DNA from: Marihabitans asiaticum
GTDB taxonomy: Bacteria; Actinomycetota; Actinomycetes; Actinomycetales; Dermatophilaceae
NCBI RefSeq assembly: GCF_007828725.1
Contig: NZ_VIUW01000001.1
Location: 620,001 to 684,000 of the forward strand
DNA: 64,000 bases
Reading direction: 5' to 3'
This document shows positions 58,702-64,000 of this stretch, piece by piece (the first letter of the stretch is position 1; each line of letters begins with the position of its first letter). The notes below the pieces were generated by a model. That model was not told where the DNA came from, made no database searches, and saw only the letters and a list, made by a program, of their open reading frames with translations. The position numbers and the translations under genes were made by a program.

Positions 58702-61700
58702 GTGAGTCTGCCGCCCCTGCGTCCGTCCCCCTCGGCAGGGACGAGTGACGTCTGGCGCGAGGAGCTCATGGAGCTCGGGGGGCCCAACACCCTCATCTGG
58801 CCCCGCCGCGACACCAGCGAGGTCGTCCCCCTCACCCACGCCCACCCTGGGGGCATCGCGATGCTCCTCGCCGGGCGCGCCGTGCGGATCAGCGACCTCG
58901 TCCGCGAGAGCGACGCCCGGCTGCGCGCCCAGCGGGCGGCGACGCGGCTGCGCGAGCGAGCCTGCGAGATCGCCGAGGAGCACGGCCTGACCACGTCGTT
59001 CCTCGCTATGGGAACGGCGACCTGGCACACCCACGACCCCGAGCGATCGCCCGCCGCGCCGGTGCTGCTGCGACGGGTCGACCTGCGCCCGACGGACGTC
59101 GATGCAGACCTGCGCCTGGACTTCCACGCCGACGTCGAGATCAACCCCGCCCTGCTGACCGTGCTGGGACCCCGCGCAGGTGGCGCGGACAAGGTGGCCC
59201 GCCTGGTCGACCTCGGTCGCGGCCCGGGCAACGGCTTCAACCCTGACCCCGTGTACGCCGCCCTGCGGGAGAGGTGCACCGAGGTTCCCGGCTTCGAGGT
59301 CAGCCCGTCGCTGGACCTCGCCCTCTACCCGTACGGCAAGGCCGAGTCGATCGCCGACCTCGAGGCGATGGAGCAGCGGATCGCGGGACATCGGGCGCTG
59401 CGGGTGCTCCGGGGTGAGACCCCGTCGCAGGGGATCGTCGGCGGTCGACAGCCGGACGAAGGGGTGGACCGCTCGGTCCTCGACCTACCGGCCGAGCAGC
59501 AGGCGGTGCTGGACCGCATCTGCGGAGGAGAGGACCTCTACGTCGAGTCCCCGCCGGGCATCGACGCGGCCCGCCTCGTCGCCGCGGTGATCGCCGGGGC
59601 CGCGGCGGACGGCCGTCGGGTGCTGCTGCTCGCCGAGAAGTCCGCCGCGCTGCACGCCGCCGCGCGCTACCTCGAGCGGGTCGGCCTCAGCGACCTCGTG
59701 CTGCACGTCGACGACCCTGCCGGCGCCGTCGACCCGACCCAGATCACCGGTCGGTGGCAGGTCCCCGCCCAGGGAGACGAGACCGACGCCGTGCAGACTC
59801 GGCGCCGCGCCGCCCGCGCCGCCGAGATCCTCGACCGCCACGCCCACGCGACCAACCTGCCGCGCGAGCCCTGGGGGGTCAGCGTCGCCGAGGCGCGCGA
59901 CGCCGTCGTGGCTCTCGCGGCGGCTGACCCGCCGCCACACTGCCGTGTCCGGCTGGCCCAAGATGTCCTGCGCCGCACCGACCTGGACGCGATCGAGCGC
60001 TCGGCCCCCCACGCCGCTCGGCTGGCCCACGAGTTCGCGTGGGACCGGCGGGGGTCGGTCTCACCCTGGTGGCGTGCCCGCCTGACACCGGCGAAGGGGG
60101 TGAGCTGGGCCGAGGAGACCATCGACGGGCTGCTGGAGCGCGACCTCGCGGCCCTGGACGCGACGATGATCGAGGTCTTCCGCGACATCACCGAGCCCGT
60201 GGCGCAGGCACCGGCCGATCACGGCCGATTCCTCTCGGCGGTGGAGCGGGTGCGAGACACCCTGGACATCTTCCGGCCCGAGCTCTTCGACGCTCCGGTC
60301 GAGCCGCTCATCGACGCGACCTCGCCCACCACCGACCTCGGGGTGATCGAGCGGCGGCGCTTGAGCCGGCAGGCGCGCAAGCTGCTCCGTCCGGGGCGCC
60401 CGCCTGCCGACCTGCACGCCGCACTGGTCGAGGCGCGGGAGCAGCGCGCATCCTGGGCCCGCATCGTCGGTGGCGGAGGCCGGCCGCGCATCCCGGTGGC
60501 GATCAACGACGCCCACGACGCGTACGAGCGGGTGCACGACGCACTGGCCTCGCTCGACGAGGTGCTGCCGTCGCAGCAACGGCCCCTGGCGGAGCTGCCC
60601 TACGACGAGCTGCGGGACCGCCTCCGCGAGCTGCGGCGTGATCGTGCGGGCGCTCTCGCCTGTGCCGAGACCCAGGACGACCTCGATGCCCTCGACGAGA
60701 CGGGTCTGGGCGACGTGGTCGACGACCTCGCCCGTCGCCGGGTGCCCGAGGCCGCCGTGGCTGACGAGCTGCGCTACGTCTGGTGGATGTCCGTGCTGCA
60801 GCAGGTCGCCAGCGACGACACGCACTACGGCTCGGTGACGAGCGCCGACCTCGACGCGGCCCTTGAGGAGTTCGTCGAGGCCGACCGCGGGACGGTCGCC
60901 GCCAACGCCCGGGACGTGCACCGAGCCGCCCGGGCGACCTTCCGTGAGCAGGGCCGGGGCAGCCGCCGGGTCGCGCACGCGGTCGCGGCGGCCGCGGAGG
61001 GTCGACGGGCGGCGCCGCGATGGCGCGACGGTCTGCACACCTGGCAGGACCTGCTGCGCGCGAGCGCCCCGTGCTGGGCGATGAGCCCGCTGGCCGTGGG
61101 GCTGGTCCTCCCCGCCGACGAGCGCTTCGACCTCGTCGTCGTCGACGACGCGAGCCGGACCACCCTGGCCCGCGTCGCGGCTGCGGTCGCCCGGGCCGAC
61201 CAGCTGGTCGTCGTCGGTGACACCACGCAGCAGGGACCGCGCGGCTACAGCACAGACCCGGCGATCACCGCGCCGCCGCTGGACTACGCGGGGCTCGCTG
61301 ACCCCGCTGAGACCCTTCTTCCAGTGGTCCGGCTTCGGGTGAGCGGCGACCCGAGGCCCTGGCTGCCGAGTGCCGTGGACCGCGGCCTGGTGCACACGCC
61401 CGCGCCGGACGAGGACCCGACTCCTCGGTTGCGTCAGCTGAGCAACGACGCGGGCAGCGAGGTGGGGGTCGTCGCGGCTCTCGTCGCCGAGCGGGCGGTC
61501 ACCGGGTGCGAATCTCTGGGCGTGGTCACCTTCGACGAAGGGCGGGCCGCGGAGATCCGCGCGGCCGTGCGCGAGATCGTCCGGCAGCGTCCGGACGTGG
61601 CGCGCGCGATCGACGGGCTGGACGAACCGCTGCTGATCAAGCCCGTCGACCGGTGGCAGCGCGAGCAACGAGACCGGGTCGTCGTGAGCGTCGGACCGGT

Positions 61701-62361
61701 GAGCGTCGAGGGCGCCGCCGGCGCCCCGTCCACCGGGTCCTCACGCGCTCTGGCGGCGGCCGGGGGCGGACGGCTCGTCGTGACCGCACTGACCCGGGGC
61801 CGCAGGCAGGTTGACTGGGTGACCCCCGTGACCGTCCGCGACCTGCGCGCAGCCCCGCGTGACAGCGGCACGGCCGCGTTGCGTCAGGTGCTGGCCGAGC
61901 TGGACGATCTCGAGCGCGATCCCAGCCGGGGTGATCCCAGCGAAGAGGGCGCCGACCCGCAATCGGGGGCGCTCCAGGCCGGGTACCTGCCTTGGCAGGT
62001 GCGGTCTGGGGCGGATGGGGGCGCGGGGGCGCTCGTCGACGGCTTCGTGCAGCGACTCCAGCTCGCGGGACTCCGGGCGGTGGCCGGGGTCGGGCACGGC
62101 GTGCACCGGGTCGACATCGCGGTCGGCGATCCCGACCGCAGCGGGTACCAGCTGGCCATCAGCCTCGACGGGCCCGAGTCCGCCACCCGCGCCGGCGCTC
62201 GGCAGCGTGACCGGATCCTCCCTCAGGAGCTGACCGCTCTCGGCTGGCGACACCTACGGCTCTGGGCGATCGACATCTTCGCCGACCCCGCCCGCCAGGA
62301 GGCCAAGGTGCTCCGCGCCCTGCAGGAGGCCTGCCGTCCGAACGACCACGCAGACCTGTGA
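58702..62361 (+). CDS. Large degenerate SF1 helicase-like protein with C-terminal Vsr/MTES_1575-like nuclease fold
   Basis: A 1219-residue protein with the layout of DUF4011-type SF1 helicases fused to a Vsr-like nuclease domain. The Walker A region reads E282-S-P-P-G-I-D-A-A-R where an active enzyme has G-P-P-G-T-G-K-T; the lysine is replaced by A289. Walker B reads VVVDDAS (D815, D816) and motif III VVVGDTTQQGP. The C-terminal domain (about 1120-1215) keeps D1138 in HRVDIAV and D1156 in ISLDGP, but the usual acidic residue of IECDG is S1154. ATPase and nuclease activity therefore look lost or altered. A linker at about 1093-1105 is encoded by a genomic palindrome. A small gene is coupled downstream. 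Confidence 0.7.
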   Translation: MSLPPLRPSPSAGTSDVWREELMELGGPNTLIWPRRDTSEVVPLTHAHPGGIAMLLAGRAVRISDLVRESDARLRAQRAATRLRERACEIAEEHGLTTSFLAMGTATWHTHDPERSPAAPVLLRRVDLRPTDVDADLRLDFHADVEINPALLTVLGPRAGGADKVARLVDLGRGPGNGFNPDPVYAALRERCTEVPGFEVSPSLDLALYPYGKAESIADLEAMEQRIAGHRALRVLRGETPSQGIVGGRQPDEGVDRSVLDLPAEQQAVLDRICGGEDLYVESPPGIDAARLVAAVIAGAAADGRRVLLLAEKSAALHAAARYLERVGLSDLVLHVDDPAGAVDPTQITGRWQVPAQGDETDAVQTRRRAARAAEILDRHAHATNLPREPWGVSVAEARDAVVALAAADPPPHCRVRLAQDVLRRTDLDAIERSAPHAARLAHEFAWDRRGSVSPWWRARLTPAKGVSWAEETIDGLLERDLAALDATMIEVFRDITEPVAQAPADHGRFLSAVERVRDTLDIFRPELFDAPVEPLIDATSPTTDLGVIERRRLSRQARKLLRPGRPPADLHAALVEAREQRASWARIVGGGGRPRIPVAINDAHDAYERVHDALASLDEVLPSQQRPLAELPYDELRDRLRELRRDRAGALACAETQDDLDALDETGLGDVVDDLARRRVPEAAVADELRYVWWMSVLQQVASDDTHYGSVTSADLDAALEEFVEADRGTVAANARDVHRAARATFREQGRGSRRVAHAVAAAAEGRRAAPRWRDGLHTWQDLLRASAPCWAMSPLAVGLVLPADERFDLVVVDDASRTTLARVAAAVARADQLVVVGDTTQQGPRGYSTDPAITAPPLDYAGLADPAETLLPVVRLRVSGDPRPWLPSAVDRGLVHTPAPDEDPTPRLRQLSNDAGSEVGVVAALVAERAVTGCESLGVVTFDEGRAAEIRAAVREIVRQRPDVARAIDGLDEPLLIKPVDRWQREQRDRVVVSVGPVSVEGAAGAPSTGSSRALAAAGGGRLVVTALTRGRRQVDWVTPVTVRDLRAAPRDSGTAALRQVLAELDDLERDPSRGDPSEEGADPQSGALQAGYLPWQVRSGADGGAGALVDGFVQRLQLAGLRAVAGVGHGVHRVDIAVGDPDRSGYQLAISLDGPESATRAGARQRDRILPQELTALGWRHLRLWAIDIFADPARQEAKVLRALQEACRPNDHADL
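61985..62000. repeat. CCTGCCTTGGCAGG palindrome inside a coding sequence
   Basis: ACCTGCCTTGGCAGGT, the palindrome seen between genes at 13972, 14011 and 35438, is here translated in frame (GYLPWQVRSG) in the linker between the helicase-like and nuclease-like domains. Confidence 0.7.
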
Positions 62362-62573
62362 TGAGCGACGACTCCGACGCAGGGGATGAGGCCCGGCCGC
62401 GCCGCGGGCGGCGGAGGGCGCAGCACCCTGGCACCTCGGAAGCGGCGCGGGCAGCGAGCGCGCAGCCGGACGGTGCTCCCCGCCGACGGCGCGGTCGAGA
62501 CAGCGACGGGTCGACGGCGGCAGACGCCCGAGAGCAGTGGCTGCTCGACGAGCGGCCGCCGCACTGGCATTAG
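62361..62573 (+). CDS. Small basic protein ending in RPPHWH
   Basis: A 70-residue protein whose ATG overlaps the stop of the large helicase-like gene (GTGATG; GTG 62358 is an alternative). It is mostly disordered and Arg/Ala-rich (RPRRGRRRAQHPG), then ends REQWLLDERPPHWH. I recall similar W-x-x-x-x-R-P-P-H endings on short proteins in other actinobacteria, which argues that this tail is the functional part. Coupling suggests it works with the helicase-like protein. No function is known. Confidence 0.55.
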   Translation: MSDDSDAGDEARPRRGRRRAQHPGTSEAARAASAQPDGAPRRRRGRDSDGSTAADAREQWLLDERPPHWH

Positions 62574-62607
62574 CACGCGCCGGGAGACGACGCGCGTCCA
62601 GGGACGA

Positions 62608-62641
62608 CGAAGGGGCGGAAGCGATCGCTTCCGCCCCTTCG
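62608..62641. terminator. Perfect 34-bp palindrome with CGAAGGGG arms
   Basis: Two 17-bp arms, CGAAGGGGCGGAAGCGA and its complement, between convergent genes. Its outer ends are again inverted copies of the dispersed octamer. Confidence 0.8.
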
Positions 62642-62692
62642 GGCGCTCCGAGGTGGGCCGCAGGCGGCCCGTGCACCTCGAGGGGTCGTGGG

Positions 62693-63061
62693 TCAGCCGC
62701 GACCGGCGCGCAGGGAGTCGCGGATCTCGCGGAGGAGCTCGACGGACTCGTCGGTGGTCTCCTCCTCCTCGGCGACGAAGCGCTCGCGCATCGCCTGGTA
62801 GGGCTTGACGACGGCGAAGTAGACGACGGCCGCCATGATGAGGAAGGCGACGAGCGCGGTGAGGAACGGGCCGACGGACTGGAACCCGAAGATCTCCATC
62901 TCGTCGAAGTTGAACTCCGCACCACCGGTCAGCTTGCCGATGGCCTCGATGAGCACGTTGGTGAAGGCGGTGACGAGGGAGGCGAACGCGGTGGCGATGA
63001 TCAGGCCGACGGCGATCTCGACGAGATTGCCGCGCATGAGGAAGTCTCTGAAGCCCTTCAT
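62693..63061 (-). CDS. mscL: Large-conductance mechanosensitive channel
   Basis: A 122-residue MscL that opens under membrane tension during osmotic downshock. The family start MKGFRDFLMRGNLVEIAVGL is complete, the pore helix M1 follows, and M2 is FLTALVAFLIMAAVVYFAVV, ending in an acidic cytoplasmic helix. ATG 63061 is preferred over ATG 63115 because AAGGA lies 10 nt upstream and the product then has the usual N-terminus. Confidence 0.93.
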   Translation of the reverse strand: MKGFRDFLMRGNLVEIAVGLIIATAFASLVTAFTNVLIEAIGKLTGGAEFNFDEMEIFGFQSVGPFLTALVAFLIMAAVVYFAVVKPYQAMRERFVAEEEETTDESVELLREIRDSLRAGRG

Positions 63062-63226
63062 GGGGGTGATGTCCTTAAGTGAGAGCGGTGGCGGCGTCGG
63101 TTCGTACGCCGACATAGAAGGATGAGGTGGCGCCGTGCCCAGTGCAACTCGGCGTCCAGGCTGACGTCCTCGCCGACCGGCTCGCGGGGCTCTCACCTGG
63201 CCTTTCCTGCGCTGATGTGACACGTA

Positions 63227-63874
63227 TCACGCCGCATCGGACGGGACGTGATGCGCGATGAGGACGAGACCGACGGCCCGGTCCGCGTCGAGTGCCCCGA
63301 TCACAGCAGCGGCATCCTCGGGACGCAGCGACAGCACGGCGGTCGGCTCGGTGAGGCTGCCCTGGTCCTCCGATGCGGGAAGCGCGGCAACCTGACCGCC
63401 GGTGGCCACCGCGGTCGAGGAGCCCGGCACGAAGACGTCGACCCGGTCGCCGACCGACACACCGGGCGAGGAGAGGGCCAGGGGAACGCTCACCAACCGG
63501 CGTGAAGGCCCCGCTACCGCGCGGTCCCGCCCCAGCACCCGTGCCCCCGTGAAGACCTCCCCTGCGGCGACGTCCACGGTGCTCATCAGCCCGACCACCT
63601 GGTCGAGGGCGGTCAGCGCCGCGTCCGGAAGCTCGGCTGCCGGGCGCTCCTCAAGCCGGACCGCACCCTGCGTGACGGGCTCGCCCGCACCCGTCGGCGC
63701 GGTCGCCACGACGACCCGCCGGGTCGGACCGGGCCCGACCTCGCCCAGCACGGTGCTCAGGGCCAAGGCAACGCACGCCAGGGCCAGCAGTCGCCGCGCC
63801 ACGGTCCTGCGCCAGGCCGGACGGCGGCCGGGCCCGAAGAGCGAGGGGAGGTGCTCGGCGAGGATCGCGGTCAT
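63227..63874 (-). CDS. SAF-domain protein, CpaB/RcpC-like
   Basis: A 215-residue protein with a basic N-terminus and one membrane helix (about 27-46, RLLALACVALALSTVLG), then an SAF domain: VVVATAPTGAGEPVTQGAVRL and GLMSTVDVAAGEVFTGARV. Such proteins are the CpaB/RcpC component of Flp (Tad) pilus systems, where the SAF domain acts outside the membrane. The second half (VSVGDRVDVFVPGS) is shared. No other pilus gene is in the window. A TAGCGT box 7 nt upstream supports the ATG. Confidence 0.75.
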   Translation of the reverse strand: MTAILAEHLPSLFGPGRRPAWRRTVARRLLALACVALALSTVLGEVGPGPTRRVVVATAPTGAGEPVTQGAVRLEERPAAELPDAALTALDQVVGLMSTVDVAAGEVFTGARVLGRDRAVAGPSRRLVSVPLALSSPGVSVGDRVDVFVPGSSTAVATGGQVAALPASEDQGSLTEPTAVLSLRPEDAAAVIGALDADRAVGLVLIAHHVPSDAA

Positions 63875-63881
63875 GCTCGGG

Positions 63882-63887
63882 ACGCTA
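63882..63887 (-). promoter_or_regulatory. -10 box of the CpaB-like gene
   Basis: TAGCGT on the minus strand, 7 nt before ATG 63874. The remaining bases to 64000 show no gene. Confidence 0.5.
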
Positions 63888-64000
63888 GGTCGACCCGCCG
63901 ACCTCTGCGCCAAGGGTCGCGATCCCTGTGGACAGTCGTGGGGGACGGCGCTGCCCTGTGCACACCGAGGGAGGCGGTCCTGCGTCCGAGGGCTGGTACC

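Overview
The window is high-GC actinobacterial chromosome. GTG starts are common, and genes are packed into short operons with 4-8 bp stop/start overlaps. Many promoters look leaderless, with a TANNNT -10 box 6-8 nt before the start codon. Gene content (gpgS-folP2 pair, XPB helicase, DUF3027, DUF2530, DUF3263, IdeR-type regulator, WXG100 protein, c-di-AMP riboswitch before an NlpC/P60 gene) fits Actinomycetia. My best guess is an Intrasporangiaceae/Janibacter-like organism, but that is inference from style and not a database match.

Layout. 1-2.7 kb: tail of a three-gene glycosyltransferase operon. 2.7-7.5 kb: gabT, a DoxX-like membrane protein, then gpgS-folP2-LigB-like gene. 7.5-12.8 kb: lipid genes (short-chain dehydrogenase, two alpha/beta hydrolases, WS/DGAT, acyl-CoA dehydrogenase). 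12.8-16 kb: LCP-like lipoprotein, SGNH hydrolase, ung. 16-18 kb: arsenic module (acr3, arsI, arsR). 18-25.3 kb: PLP decarboxylase, DUF3263 gene, groEL with two CIRCE operators, MacB-like ABC exporter. 25.3-31.4 kb: WXG100 protein, DUF2339 membrane protein, HtrA protease, two-component system. 31.5-38 kb: XPB helicase, its usual partner gene, a macrodomain protein and HMG-CoA lyase. 38-49.4 kb: transporters, a cold-shock/DUF3027/DUF2530/purine-permease cluster, MarR, serC, DtxR/IdeR. 49.4-54.5 kb: c-di-AMP riboswitch with NlpC/P60 hydrolase, Trk/Ktr potassium uptake, GH15-like protein. 54.6-57.4 kb: a small decayed island in tRNA-Arg(CCT). 57.4-64 kb: MFS exporter, a very large degenerate helicase/nuclease-like protein with a coupled small protein, mscL, and a CpaB-like SAF protein.

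The most striking signal is at DNA level. The octamer CGAAGGGG (usually GCGAAGGGG) or its complement occurs roughly 80 times by my reading. It is found in coding and non-coding DNA, in all reading frames and both orientations, and forms inverted pairs in the stems of terminators. It is absent from the tRNA island. This distribution resembles the DNA uptake sequences of Neisseria and Pasteurellaceae. In addition, gene ends carry several long near-perfect palindromes with differing sequences (60, 46, 43 and 34 bp, a triple set, a nested set). Three small dispersed repeat families are also present, one of them inside a coding sequence.
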